A DNA stretch of 64,000 bases from Microvelia longipes. Lineage: Eukaryota; Arthropoda; Insecta; Hemiptera; Veliidae. Below the pieces are notes generated by a model, which saw nothing but the letters and a program-made list of their open reading frames with translations, made no database searches and had not been told where the DNA came from. The stretch is taken from the NCBI GenBank assembly GCA_018340805.1, contig JACMZG010001911.1, forward strand, positions 52,603,153 through 52,667,152. Direction: 5' to 3'. Of the stretch, positions 44,116 through 56,440 are shown piece after piece; the stretch's first letter is position 1; every line of letters starts with the position of its first letter. A program made the position numbers and the translations under genes.

Positions 44116-47100
44116 TTTCTAATACATTGTTTACCTTTATTGTTATTGGAGCTATAAATTTTATAATGCCTTAAAGATTATTTTTGCTACAGTTATAAAA
44201 AGTATAAGAAGGTTAACGAAAACTCTCTCATAGGAATAAAAAGTCAATAGTAAGATGTAGATGGCATTGCCTGCAGATAACTGCTCTTAGCTTCTTATCT
44301 CTCTTAATTCCACTCCTATCCCTAACATCTTGAAAAACAGGTCAAGTACTTATCTTTCCGTCAAGTCTAGACAGTCAACTTAATTTCATTCATTTAAAGC
44401 AAATACCACCAAAATCTCCTTAAGGTGCAAATTATGCACTAATAAAAAGCCCCGTCCACTTAGTTAGTTTTTCTTTCCTTAATTCGTACGTTATTAATAT
44501 TTTAATGCCAAAACATTTGAGTTGATTAGTTGCGCAAAACGTCCAAAACTCAAAATACAAATATCATTTGATACTACCAAGTTTTGCAAAACACGAATAG
44601 TTGACACAGTATAATTGTGCGAGAGACACCTAGAAAACGTAATAAGCATAATGCAATGTTTTTCTTGTCAAGCATGGTGGCGGTAAGAGAGTACCGCTCG
44701 TCTCTGGTAAGTACTTCACATTATATTCTTCGGAATTTTAAATGAAAGTCAAAGTGAGCTCGGCGCCCTGATGAGTTAGACGTAACGAAACAGAGTGGAA
44801 CATGACATTATGTCGAGCCATTAATGATGACGAATGTCAAATGATGGAATTGCATTGTGCTTGTGCGTTGCTGTTAGTTCATTTTCCAAGGTGTCTATCA
44901 CACAATAATATTGTATCATACAAACTTCAATATAATGTGGCCCTATGTAGTTGCTGTAGTAATAATACAGCTGTAGTATGCCACACAGCGCAGGGTTTTT
45001 TAACTCTTTAGTGTGGAATTAGATCCTTTAATGTTATGTATTATAATTAATTTGTTATTTATTTTCTAATAAAGGAATTTATATAAAAAAATACAGGGCC
45101 ACGAAGATAGTGTATAAGTGCTAACACAGATAGTTAAATTAATTATCCTGCTTTCTATCCTTCATAAGGAGGAGAAAGCATAGCAATTGTAAATAATACT
45201 AGAAATAAAACAAGGAAATAAGGAGTCTTCCCCAAAATATGCTCTCCCCTTGTTTTCTTGTTTTTACTCATAGCATTATAAAGGAAATGAAACATTAGAG
45301 GCGCAATTCACCCAACCCTGCATTGCACTTGCAGCAACTACAATGGGCCACATAATCTTAGAATGTATTTTGAGTTAAGGAATTTTCGCAACTATTCGAT
45401 TCAAACATATATTTCCAGAAAATACAACTAACATATATAATTTATGGATGAATAGAAGGAAGAAGTAAGGAATTAGAATTGGAAACACAAGTGTATCAAA
45501 AAAATAAAAAATATTCGACTAGTTTCCTGTTTTTCAACAAGATCTAAGTTAAAATACCGCATTAACGCGACTTATATTAATAGAGAAAAACAGTATCATA
45601 AATTTGTCCCAGTGAATGCAAGATGTACTATAACGGTTCCTACTAATTTATGGGCTGATTAATATATCTTTGCACTTTTTACATTTAATAAATTTTATTT
45701 ATATTTTACTTAAAAAGGAAATAATAGGATACAGAGATTTCTTTTCAAAATTTATAGAGCAAAACTAGTGTGTTGCTATAAATCTAGTTGTGCAAAAATG
45801 TTTGGAAAAAGACTGGGAATAAATCCAATGATTCTAAATTTCGGGTTTCTGCTATGGATTTTACCCTTAATATATTGTATTTTATCACTTACTATATGAT
45901 TCTCCATGCCTTCTCTACAAATATTACTGCAATTATTTCACTATTATGATCCTCACGACAATTTTTAATATTTATTTAATTTTCCTGTATATTTTTTTTA
46001 AAGTAAAATTTTTTTAGGTTTTTAAAGGCTTCATTTTTGGGGATGATTACACCAAAAATTTATTTTCTCAAAACATTAGTCATGTTCGGATACAGGTAGA
46101 TTATTTATTTATTTATATCTACTTTGTGTATGTTATCTCCTATTTATGTATCTGTTTATTTACCCTTTCATTTTCTAATTACTTAAGTGTTTAGGTAGTT
46201 ATATTTAAGATAACGTATTTGCACTGGTGACAACGTATGCACTTTAGATGTAAGATTTTTACTAACACATAGTTTATAAGTTATCACTTTTTCACATCCG
46301 TTTCTTAAGGATTTCTTCTGCTTAGTTACGGCCATTTTCACAATACATAATACCGCTCAATTATTTATTTTATGAGATGAAAAACCACGAGAGCCCTCAC
46401 ATGTAAACAATAACGTTATTTAACTAGAATAACAGTGAACAACCTTTCCCAAAGGCGCCGCTGTTCAAAACTCACCGCTGACGCATTAAATTGACATATT
46501 CAACTCATCCATCAAATCACACCAAAGCAATAATATGCTGCATCCCATTCAGCAAAATGCTTAATTCATTTAAATTTAAATTGTAACAGTCATAACGAAA
46601 TTTCGAGTAACTTTTAAAACTGTGCATTGAAAAAGTTTCCTGATATTAAATAATTGAATTTATTAATTAATAATTTATACTTTCCGATAAAAGTGTACTA
46701 TTTTATGAAATTATATATTGTTTCTTCTGGTATCCAGACTTTTTCCTCTATTAAGACTTTATTTTGTATTTTCTCCAGATTCCTTGGACCCTGATATACC
46801 TGCATGCATCCATACTTGATGCTTGCCATGGTCAGACCGTAATTATTCATTCGTTTCATATTATATTTTATGCTTTACTTGGATTACTACTTCACTTCAT
46901 CATTAGTACCTAATTATTAACACTTAGTTTTAATCAGTTTAATATTTATTTCCTTCTGTACTTCGTTCAAATATTTTCACTCAAGACTTATATTGTAGAA
47001 GTTATTTATAATTTTCTAATTAAATATTAGCTTACTTCGTGTACATCTCATTAGTTTTAAATATATCGACACACATATATCGCGCTTGATTGACGCCATT

Positions 47101-47795
47101 ATTTATACGAAGTACGAACTTATTCCATGCTTGTTCTTACCATTTTGTTATACTTTTATTTACCAGTACGTTTTTAATGTTATGCTTTCATATCAAAACT
47201 TATACATACATATATACACCTACTAAATGATTTTCGACTTTTTCCAAGCATGCTGGAGGCCCACGGTGAAAATTATAAGAAAAATTAGTTCCAAAGTTGG
47301 TCGTTTGTGAAAAGATAATTTGATATTTAAATTAAAATTTCTTACCTTTTATAATGAACCAATAGAATCTTAATCACTGGATATCACTATTAAAACTAAC
47401 ACATTACTTTATACTTTACTTCTGGTTTTTGTCAGAATGTGTTTAGTATATTGCTTCCTTCGGTATTTCAAAATACTTTAAACTCTTAAAAATAAAACAA
47501 TTAAACCAACTAATTAACATAAAATTAAAAACAAAACAGTAAAAGTTTATTTTTCTTGTGGTTGAATTTAATTTTATTATTTTATATCCTGTTTTAAAAA
47601 CAACCTTAACTATACTTTAAAGGGTTATAGCCACTTAAATTGAATTATCTCGGATCCTACGCAAATTTAAAACCAGCGCTTTTTTTAATTTTTCTAATTT
47701 GAAGTCATGTATGTAAATTTTATAGCCGAAAATAAAGGCTTTATTTACAAAAATTGGATACGGGTTACCTTAAAAGTATTTCTCGTCAAGAGCGA
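44116..47795. other. Long AT-rich stretch without recognised genes
   Basis: Over 3.6 kb I find no coding motif, tRNA or element end. A 69-residue Cys-rich frame (44802-45011) has no recognisable features. Slightly GC-richer patches at about 44690-45000 and 46440-46500 could be exons or old repeats, but nothing supports this. Confidence 0.4.
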
Positions 47796-47799
47796 GATT

Positions 47800-48190
47800 A
47801 ATTTTAACCCCCTGCGATCACCCATCCATCCAATTATCACGCTTGTTACTCACAGTTATATATACTTATGTAAGTGCCAAAGAGATCCGATCAATTTGTG
47901 GTTTCATGAAATAATTGATAAGTCATTATTTGCGGTTAATGACCTTATAATTTTTTTCCAGGTAACACAACTAGAGCAAAATATTTATTTATGTATAAAG
48001 TTTCAACTTCCTAGTATAAACATACTGGAAGTTATGATGATAGCATACACACACACACACACACATACACACACTCTTACCAACTTTGTAGCTTTGTAAA
48101 AATAACTCAAAAGGTATCAATAACATCTAAAACGGATAATTCAAATTAAATCTCAGTCTTGGATTTATCTCTACTACGGTATAAATGTCA
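47800..48190 (-). repeat. 1-kb interspersed repeat, copy 5
   Basis: Inverted landmarks GATCAATTTGTGG, a (CA)n run at 48048-48075, and AACGGATAATTCAAATT with TTTCAACTTCCTAGTATAAA. The 130-residue frame across it is not a gene. Confidence 0.6.
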
Positions 48191-49583
48191 AAATTATCTA
48201 GTTGTTTTAATAGATGGTCTTAACTTTAAGACCAGTATTGCCGAATAAGGATTTATGATGCAAAAAAAATTGAAATTAGAAGATTTCGCCTGTGATTTTT
48301 ATATTTTTACTAAACCATTGTTAATTCTATGTTAGAGAATTTTAGAAATCAGTAATACTGCAGAGAAGTGGGGTTTACTAATGTTGAAGTAGTGAATTTA
48401 ATTACCAACGGAATATACCTAGTGTTTTAACTTGGGTATTCGTAATATCTATTTAATTTTAGAGTTTATGCCTAGATATGTTAAATGTTATTTTGGGGAA
48501 AATATTTGATAAGAAAAGATAAGGCAAGAGTATTATTTCCTCAAATACTTCAAATATAGATTTATTTAGCAACCAAAAAAAATTCTGCCGTTAATTAAGA
48601 GTAGTTTTTGTGAATTTTAAGTGAATGATGTTAATCGGTCGAAAATTAGTTTTAAAGATAGGTGTTTTAAACACCCTCCTAGTAAAGTGGCTCCAATAAA
48701 ATTAACCCTTGCTATTATAAACGTAAGTATAATAATTATTACATTAAAAAATCATGTAAAGGGTTATTTATAGGATTATTTAATTCTAAGTAAAAAGTTG
48801 ACACAACACCAACAAAAATGAAATATTTGCTAAAACTGGTATAAATCTATGAACAAGAACAAACTAATGAAAAGCTCTAACATTACTGACCCTGGTGACT
48901 CTACCTGATTATATACACTGGTCACTCAATTGGGATAAAATTAGACAAAAGAGCCCAACAAGAATAGAGAAGAATTAGTACTGTTAGACAGATTAAACTC
49001 CAAGGTTACGGATTAACTACTCTAATTTACCTACCATGTACAACAAGCTAAATACTATCCTATTTTATACTTAAACCTTAATAGACAACTAAATGAAGAG
49101 TGGCTTTTTAGATGGTAATGGATGTTTTCTTAGATTATAACTTGCAGCCTAGGGTTACTTTTTGCAATTGGTACGGTAAAGCCAATGACAGATTAGTAAA
49201 AGAAAGAAAATACAATTTAATAATGAAATATTGATGTACAGTAATTCATTTAATTTTCTATTAAACCTCTACTAATTTTATGGAACTTTCGTATCTTAAT
49301 AGAGATTTTTAAACAAAATAAGCTTAAAGTTCTTTGGTAACTACAAAATTAAAATTTTAGTTTAAATAGTTAATGGAACATTATTCCACGACAGCAACCA
49401 TTTTAAAAAATTATAATATATAATTTATTTAATAATTTACAAGTACAAGATTAAATGATACATTTTTAACAGAAAAATCATATCAACAATTTAATCAACA
49501 ATTCTTACCAACCCATATGTGTTGCATGAGCACAGGCTCGTGAGCAACACAGAGTCCTCTCCTACCAAAAAACGGACAGTCGC
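48191..49583. other. AT-rich sequence without features
   Basis: Nothing recognisable. Confidence 0.5.
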
Positions 49584-49595
49584 TCCAGATACATA

Positions 49596-49831
49596 TATAA
49601 TGCTCGTTTAGAGCCTTGCGGCTCATCAGGGATAACCCCTGCGGGAACCACCTCTGATGGTAGTAGCAACCGGTACGCTCAAAGTGTATTCTAAAGTTGG
49701 CAATAATTGATCTAAACAATAATTTTACATAAACTGAGAGTGTAACCTGGACTGCGAACCCCAGACCTTCGTGGTGTCAAATGTCAGTGTAAAGACTAAC
49801 GCTCTAACGACCTCGGCCACGGAGGCGGTCT
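49596..49831 (-). mobile_element. tRNA-derived SINE with 12-bp target duplication
   Basis: TCCAGATACATA is present at 49584-49595 and 49832-49843. The minus strand begins GACCGCCTCCGTGGCCGAGG (A box region), has GGTCTGGGGTTCGCAGTCC (B box region), and carries the body GAGGTGGTTCCCGCAGGG and GCCGCAAGGCTCTAAACGAG, matching the 26.6-kb SINE. It has about 35 extra bases between the boxes compared with that copy. Length is 236 bp. Confidence 0.88.
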
Positions 49832-49843
49832 TCCAGATACATA

Positions 49844-51054
49844 CAATTAATAATATTTTACAAACAAAAACTTTAACTAGACACAATAATAGAATAATAA
49901 AATATCGTTCTACAATAACAAAATAGTTCTAATCGAGAATTTAATTAAAGTCCATTTTTTTAGTCAATTCAATATCGAAGTAAGTAATAACAAATCAGTC
50001 AACCTATACATGTCATGATACGGCCTTTGCCAGAACTAAACTGCGGGCAATAAAGCGATATTTTTTTAATTAGCGTTTTCTTGGTCAATCATCTATTCTT
50101 GTTCATGCTTCTGATGTGTTCATTATACCCGTGTAATAGCGTCAAAATTATGTATTTTTCCAAATTTACCATAAATAATCTTTTAATGAGTCCGAATAAC
50201 GCTGCGCAGTGCCGATATTGTAATGATATTCGTTCGTGTAGTATTTCATAATATATGGGATAAATACGCGTATTTTTTTTAAATCCAGAATAATTAAATA
50301 AAAAGTCAGGACACAACTGCTCAGGTTGTAAGCTCATACCAAAGTCTTAATCAAGGAATGGAGTATTAAGCTAGAAAATACGCATTTCAACGACAATTTT
50401 CCCAGCCTCAGAAAATATTTTTAACTCCAGGAATTTAAAAAATGAGGCTTCCAAAGTTAAAAAGAAATATAGGGGCTGTAGGCAGTGTTTTAGTAAAAAC
50501 ATAGGATTTTAAAAGTTTTTGTTTAGTCATTTTTTGAATCTTTTGTTTAACTCCTACTTTTTACTGTTAATCTAAGATAATTATAATTAAGACCATATTT
50601 CATTAATCTAATTAATTATCTCTATCTATAATGAGCTATTTTTGAAAATATCTTAAAAAAAGGAGGATCCTTTTCTTTTTTAGAGAGAAATGTTCGTATA
50701 AAAGTAAATGATGGAAAAATAAAAGCTGGAGAAGCCGACAAGGTAAAGGTGAGTAGATAATTAGGGTAAAAATACACCAAGTTTTTCTAAGCCGCTCTCA
50801 GTCTTATAGTTTTTTCTTCAATAAACGTCTTTTAGGATTTTCATTATTTTTGTTTTAAGATTGCAAGGAAGAATAAATTAGGTATGCCAATAACTTTTAA
50901 TGTGTATAAAAACGTTGAGTCAATATTGAAATAAAATTAAGACTAAAAGGAATTAAATAAAATACCAAAAGTAAATATTGACTTTGCATTAAAATTAAAG
51001 AGGATATAGAGCTCTTTTAGTTGTAAGGATTTGAGAGCTCGAATGTTACTCCGC
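49844..51054. other. AT-rich sequence without features
   Basis: Nothing recognisable. Confidence 0.5.
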
Positions 51055-51083
51055 CTGCTGATGACCCGAAAGGTGAAAAAACG
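51055..51083 (+). other. CTGAWGA-hairpin-GAAA motif, copy 3
   Basis: CTGCTGATGACCCGAAAGG then TGAAAAAACG: CTGATGA, a 2-3 bp CCC/GG(T) stem and GAAA. Confidence 0.35.
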
Positions 51084-51421
51084 CAAGTAAATTACCGGAA
51101 ACCCTAACAGGCAATAATACACATGAAAACTTATGAGTGTGATGTCGTTTTTGATGCTTTTTAATAATATTTTGTCATTCTATTTACCTTATATAATTTA
51201 ATGAACTAAAAAATAATTCTAGTGCGGTAGTCTGCATGCAGGGCGAATTTCCATTAGAATGCGTGTTTCCGTACCTAACAATCTATTTCTTGCTTAAATT
51301 TTCGGTCTGTACTTTATTACTGGAGCAGTAACTTTATTATAAAGCACTACTTCTTACCAATGTTTTCAGTATTTTTCAAAGGAAAAAAAACTAAACCTCT
51401 AAACCTTTTAGAGGTAGTCTT

Positions 51422-51464
51422 TAGCTTTTTACTGGTAGTCTTGTATACTACCAGTAAAAAGCTA
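51422..51464. repeat. Perfect 18-bp inverted repeat
   Basis: TAGCTTTTTACTGGTAGT and ACTACCAGTAAAAAGCTA are separated by 7 bp. Neighbouring AAACCTCTAAACC/TTTTAGAGGT may be a second, weaker hairpin. Confidence 0.9.
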
Positions 51465-52325
51465 CGAGTTACTCATAATTGTAAGAATTTCGTTAACTAA
51501 TGTACTAGTGTAGACTAGTAATTATTAGCGAATTTTATACAATTTCATTATAAAACACTATTAGGTTAAAAGTTTTATCTTAAATCTCCTAGGAAACGAC
51601 CATATTTGTTAATTCATTGTACATTTTTTTACAATCAAATTTGTCCATCTCCCCCACATATCATACAAACTATTAAAAAAAACAACTTGTAACTACAAGT
51701 GTTCAATTAAGCATTTCCCGAATAAAATTACAATTTATTGTAACCTATCAAGAGTTTTTGAAATCAATGTGTAAACATTTTTTAAAACCCAGTTTCATTT
51801 ATATAAGTGATTTTTTTCGAATGCAATTATTTCTAAAATACTAAAAGTAATATTTAAAAAAAAAAGTTTTACAAACTCATATTGGGCACTAGATTGCTAA
51901 AAACGTAATAGTTTGCGATAAAAACTAAGTTTTAAATAATAAAATTAACTTGTAACCCAGCCTATCTAGGTTCGTACTTGGGTAGGAATGTTACAAGTAA
52001 TCGTAATAGACAAAAAATGTTGTTTAATAAATTTTCTATTTAATAAACTGTCTATTTAATAAAAATTTACAAGTGTATCCTTGGTAACACTTGTAACTTC
52101 GTCATTATAAGTTGTTTTTTACAACTTTTGTAACTACAAGACTTGTACTTTTGTGGAACGGGCCCCTGATAACTATGCACACACCTTTAAAATATTAAAA
52201 AAATGAGTTACGAATAGTGGTTTTGACAATTGAGTACCTCCTCAAGTCACAAAGCATAAACCGGAAGCGTAAGCAAGAAATAGATTGTTAAGTAAAGAAA
52301 AACGTTATTTAAAAAAAAAAAAATC
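51465..52325. other. AT-rich sequence with a possible transposon end
   Basis: TTGTAACTACAAGACTTGTAC followed by TGGAACGGGCCCCTGA at about 52128-52170 resembles the end of a DNA transposon. ACAACTTGTAACTACAAGTG near 51682 may be an internal inverse. The matching left end was not found, so no element is called. Confidence 0.35.
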
Positions 52326-52366
52326 GCCCGGCATGCGGACCACATGCGACATGTGGACCACCGGGC
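52326..52366. repeat. GC-rich hairpin
   Basis: GCCCGG...CCACATG-CGA-CATGTGG...CCGGGC. It follows an A-run in otherwise AT-rich DNA. Confidence 0.75.
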
Positions 52367-53052
52367 TAGAATTTGCATGAATAAAGATGGTTTCAAAAAT
52401 ACCATTGGGTAGGGGAATGAAGTAATTTATTTATTTTTTATAAACGCGTTCTTCGACTTTTGGTTTTCCTAGCAATCATTTATCTAAAATCACTGTATAA
52501 CGGAAAATGTATTTGAACACAACTTTAATGTCTAGTTCTACTTATGTAATGAAGTGAGATAAAACAGTAAAACAAGCCATCAAATTTATGACGCAATATC
52601 ATCTTATCACTTTCTTCAAGTATAAAATTCGTACCTCTTTAGAAAATTAGAAAACAGAAATGTTAAATGATGCGCGAGTAATACCTTTATTACTTATTCT
52701 GATGTGACACACTCACACGCTGTAACACACACTCAGAAAATAAATGCTCATTCAAAGGGAAAATGTTGGCATGGTGTAAAGGATGCATTAATCAAAATTA
52801 TATTTTTACACCTCTACTTCTAGCGCTTTCATACGGCTCAGTTATAAACTACAGTCTTTAAACCACTAGCGCGTAAGTGGGTGTCGTGTGAACTAATTTA
52901 TCTCTACTAATAGCTTTTTAAGTGGGATTACTCTAAATTTAAACATTAACGACTAATGCTTTAAGAGCCGTTTAATGAAATAGCAGGTAAACTAGGACAT
53001 TTTGGTAAAAAATTAAGATATTTTACAATTTTTAGTGGATTTTATGATAATA
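52367..53052. other. AT-rich sequence without features
   Basis: Nothing recognisable. Confidence 0.5.
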
Positions 53053-53299
53053 CAATCGGGTACGGGGTAGCTCGGATCTTTTCCTCATCACATCGGATTC
53101 GCTACGCTCATCTTCCCTGCTTCAGACTCGTTTAACTCGTCCTCAGAATATACAATTCGCCAAAATTAGAATGCAACTCGCCTTCGGACTCACTTTGCTT
53201 GTCCTCAGATATTAAATACATCCGTTTCATACTCAGCGGTCACCCATACTGAACTGACCACCCTCAATGCTGCTTGAAAAGAAACTTAGTGTACTTATT

Positions 53300-53600
53300 T
53301 ATTAAGTAAATAATAATAATAACCTTTATTTCCATCAAATTGTTACAAATTTAATTAAAATTTTTAAGTTTTTGATGAGAGCCTCCAGTAGCAAGCTAGA
53401 GCGGAGACTCTGGTTCCTCTGTTTACAAATTATTAAATTTTGAACTTATGATTCATCTTCTTGAATGAAAGAAGAAATAAATAAAAATTATGATATTAAT
53501 GGAATTATATAATTTAATTTGAGACAAAAAATATAATAGTAGGCTTGATTTTAATCTCTGTAGTCATGTACAGCATTAGCATGAAAGCGTACATTCATCC
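53300..53600 (-). mobile_element. LINE 3' UTR fragment
   Basis: The minus strand reads AACCAGAGTCTCCGCTCTAG and then GGAAATAAAGGTTATTATTA ending in ATT/TTA repeats, the look of a LINE 3' UTR with AATAAA and a microsatellite tail. It lies between the two halves of the surrounding repeat. Confidence 0.5.
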
Positions 53601-54064
53601 AAATGCACATGCAAACACAGGAACATATATCTATATACACACACATACATCTACATACATATCCATATAATATGCACATATTGTTATTAAATGTAAACGT
53701 TTTTACATTTGTGCTATTTGCAATTATACATGTGTACTAATTTCAACTCAATTAAATAATTTTCTGATTTTTTACAATTTTTTAAAAACAAACTCTAGTC
53801 ATTCGATGTGAATTGAACTAATGCTGGTAATGAGATGAAACTTGGCACATATGTTAGTCTTATACATGCCTACATGAGTGCTAAATCTCAGTCTGACCGC
53901 AATACTTTTTCGTGTTTTATATTTTTTCAAAATTGTTGCCAATACATTATTGCGAGTTAATGACGTCATAAAAAAATATTTTTCGAATAGCACAACTAAA
54001 GAGGTAGAATAATTTTTGTGTGAAGTTCCAACTCTCAATAATTAATACACTGGGTGCTACGATG

Positions 54065-54068
<4 letters not shown>

Positions 54069-54110
<42 letters not shown>
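54069..54110. repeat. (CA)21 microsatellite
   Basis: An uninterrupted CA run inside copy 6 of the 1-kb repeat, at the same place as the GT runs of other copies. Confidence 0.97.
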
Positions 54111-54113
<3 letters not shown>

Positions 54114-54250
54114 TACATACACACAAACGCACATACAGTCAGACAACTTTGTGAGAACCACTCAGGAGGCCTTTAAAACACCTGAAACGGATAATTCCGG
54201 TTTCATCCCGGTTTCGGATTTTTGTAAACACAATACTTTTTCTTATATAC

Positions 54251-54642
54251 CTATGGTATGACTGAGGAAAAGTAAAAAAGAAAGATTTAGATGCCAAATA
54301 TTTAGTATTTTTTATTTTGTTTATTCATTATACTTTAAACTTATAAAGGAAGCCAAGCAAGTTCTTTTCGCGGTCAACACTCCTACAATTTGTAATTTCG
54401 ATCATAAATTACAAATTGTATGTATAAAATTACAAAATTTTATTTCATTGGTTCAAGTACCCTTTTTAAGCCAAAAGAAGTCGCTTGAAATTATACATTA
54501 TTGATTTTTCTTACCCTTAAAGAAGTTTAAATTAAAATCAATATGACAAAAATTAAGTTAAGTTATGGTCTGAAGATAAAATCTTGTATGCACTTTGGGT
54601 GTAGAATAAAAGTTTTAGCTGTTAAGCAATTTAAGCAATTAG
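54251..54642. other. AT-rich sequence, short inverted repeat only
   Basis: ACAATTTGTAATTT faces AAATTACAAATTGT at about 54386-54420. Nothing else is recognised. Confidence 0.5.
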
Positions 54643-54665
54643 CTCCTGAGGCTTCGCCTCGGGAG
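54643..54665. repeat. GC-rich 10-bp hairpin
   Basis: CTCCTGAGGC-TTC-GCCTCGGGAG, with a single G-T pair in RNA form. Confidence 0.85.
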
Positions 54666-54694
54666 TTAAATATATGTATGCCTTGATGTGATTT

Positions 54695-54797
54695 CGTTCC
54701 GTCGACAAACTCAAATTATTTGTCGATGGAACGATTTGTAGACGCAATGATTTGTCGACGCTATGATTTGTCTACGAAGAGATTTGTCGACGGAACG
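54695..54797. repeat. 16-bp tandem repeats with an inverted first unit
   Basis: CGTTCCGTCGACAAA (54695-54709) faces TTTGTCGATGGAACG (54719-54733). From 54718 five 16-bp units follow: ATTTGTCGATGGAACG, ATTTGTAGACGCAATG, ATTTGTCGACGCTATG, ATTTGTCTACGAAGAG and ATTTGTCGACGGAACG. Confidence 0.9.
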
Positions 54798-55357
54798 ATA
54801 CGGAGCCTATGCCTTGGATTCTTATCGCGAGTAAAATAAATGAATACCTCACGTACGTTTATTATTCCCCCGGGTTTTTTGCCTTAGGAAATGATAGAAT
54901 GGGATAACAAAAAAGGTCAGGGGAATAATTGCATTCTTTACTCCTTTGATGCATAAATAATTATTTAAAATAAACACATGGCCTCCTTATAGTCAAAGAT
55001 TAATTCTAACGAACGCGACTCGTAATAAACTTGGTAGCTCATATGTTTATATTATTACTTATTTATCGTTTGAAAAAACATGTAATACAAGGCTACATGA
55101 AGGTTATAGAGCACGTCTAGTCTCTTGTTTATAGGATAAATGCATTTTTCCTTATTCAATTATTCACACTAAATAAAAATGGCACCTGCAGACTCTACAC
55201 TCAATAGAGGTTTGATTAAATTCTTTTGACATTTCTAGTCACGTTACAATAAAATAGAGCACAAAAAAATAACAAGCATTTTAAATAAAATTAAGTTTGA
55301 ATATTTTATAATAGAGGTAGGTGTATAGAGAGTATAATAGAGTTGACACAATAGATC
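54798..55357. other. AT-rich sequence without features
   Basis: Nothing recognisable. Confidence 0.5.
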
Positions 55358-56348
55358 TCCTGTAATGTTTTATAAATTTTACATCCGCCGGCTGTTATAT
55401 GAATGCACCATTGCCTTGGCAATCCAATAATATTTTACTGACAATTTTATGATGCTGGCTTATTTATTTTACTGCCTTCCTCTGGTATGGTATTTATAAT
55501 TTACTAAAAGATCTCAATATTTTAATTTCCCATGTTTAGCAGCAATGCATCCAGCATATAAATTCAAAATTTACTTTTAACTGCAACATGATAACTAAAA
55601 AAGCTTATATTAAAGTACTCTCTTTTTTGAATTCTAAAAGTTAATAAACTTTACCTTTGTTGATCAGTATTAGTGACTAAAACTTTTAGTTTAGTTAATT
55701 TATGATTGCACCGAGAAAACGTCAGCGACACTGCCTTTGAAAGAGAAAATAGAATTTAGCGCTACAAAAACGTATATTTTAGAAACTTTCAAATTGCTTT
55801 AAACTTTTTCTATAAACACTTGGCTTTTTTCATTCCAAACTTTTGTTCAGTGGAAAACAGGAAGAAGGGCTATTATCACCAATTATTATATTTTTTATAT
55901 AAGAAAACAATACATTGCCTGGAATGCCACAACGCTTCTAGTCTTTTAAATTATATGTCTTAAGAAAATATTACTTTTAAACATGAAAATTATTAGAGCA
56001 AATAAATAGTAATAATACGTATAATAAATGACAAAAAACTTTATAGGGACCTCTATTTTAAATTATTAAACCTTTTAAGAAGGAATAGGTCCAAAATAAA
56101 AAAAATAAAAACTTTTGCCAAGCTTTCGATGTAATTTTATCTTTTTCAAGGCTTGACATTTTAAGATTTATTTGAAGAGGCCTTTGCCCCTTTAAATTGT
56201 AGATCTTTGTTTAGACCTTAATGACCTTATGACCTTAGAATAAATAAGCCAGCGTCATAAAATTGTCAGTAAAATATTATTTGATTGCCAAGGCAATGGT
56301 ACATCATATAACAGCCGGCGGATGTAAAGTTTATAAAATATTACAGGA
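55358..56348. mobile_element. Inverted-repeat element, 109-bp terminal repeats
   Basis: The left terminal repeat (55358-55466: TCCTGTAATGTTTTATAAA, CATCCGCCGGCTGTTATATG, CATTGCCTTGGCAATC) returns inverted at 56240-56348. The inside of about 770 bp is AT-rich with no long frame, so it is non-autonomous. An (AT)n run starts at once on the right. A clean target duplication was not found, so the superfamily is open. Confidence 0.85.
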
Positions 56349-56350
56349 TG

Positions 56351-56429
<79 letters not shown>

Positions 56430-56440
56430 AATATATATAC
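56349..56440. repeat. (AT)n microsatellite
   Basis: About 90 bp of AT steps touching the end of the inverted-repeat element. Confidence 0.95.

Larger units (their letters stand above)
53053..54250 (-). repeat. 1-kb interspersed repeat, copy 6, with a LINE 3' end inside
   Basis: From 54250 downward: AATCCGAAACCGGGATGAAA, TTATCCGTTTCAGGTG, a (CA)21 run, TATCATCGTAGCACCCAGTG, CACAAAAATTATTC and AAGTTTCATCTCATTACCAG, breaking near 53690. The 3' part resumes at 53245-53053 with CTGAGGACGAGTTAAACGAG, GCGAATCCGATGTGATGAGG and CCCCGTACCCGATT. Confidence 0.75.

Noticed and set aside
44802..45011. Cys-rich 69-residue frame as a small secreted protein
   Set aside because: No signal peptide, no ordered cysteine spacing, and the Met context lies in unremarkable DNA.
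49495..49719. 74-residue frame on the minus strand
   Set aside because: It overlaps the SINE and its flank; similarity to the 26.6-kb SINE body explains it.
52128..52170. A DNA transposon ending in GGAACGGGCCCCTG
   Set aside because: No matching inverted end could be found on the other side, so no borders can be given.
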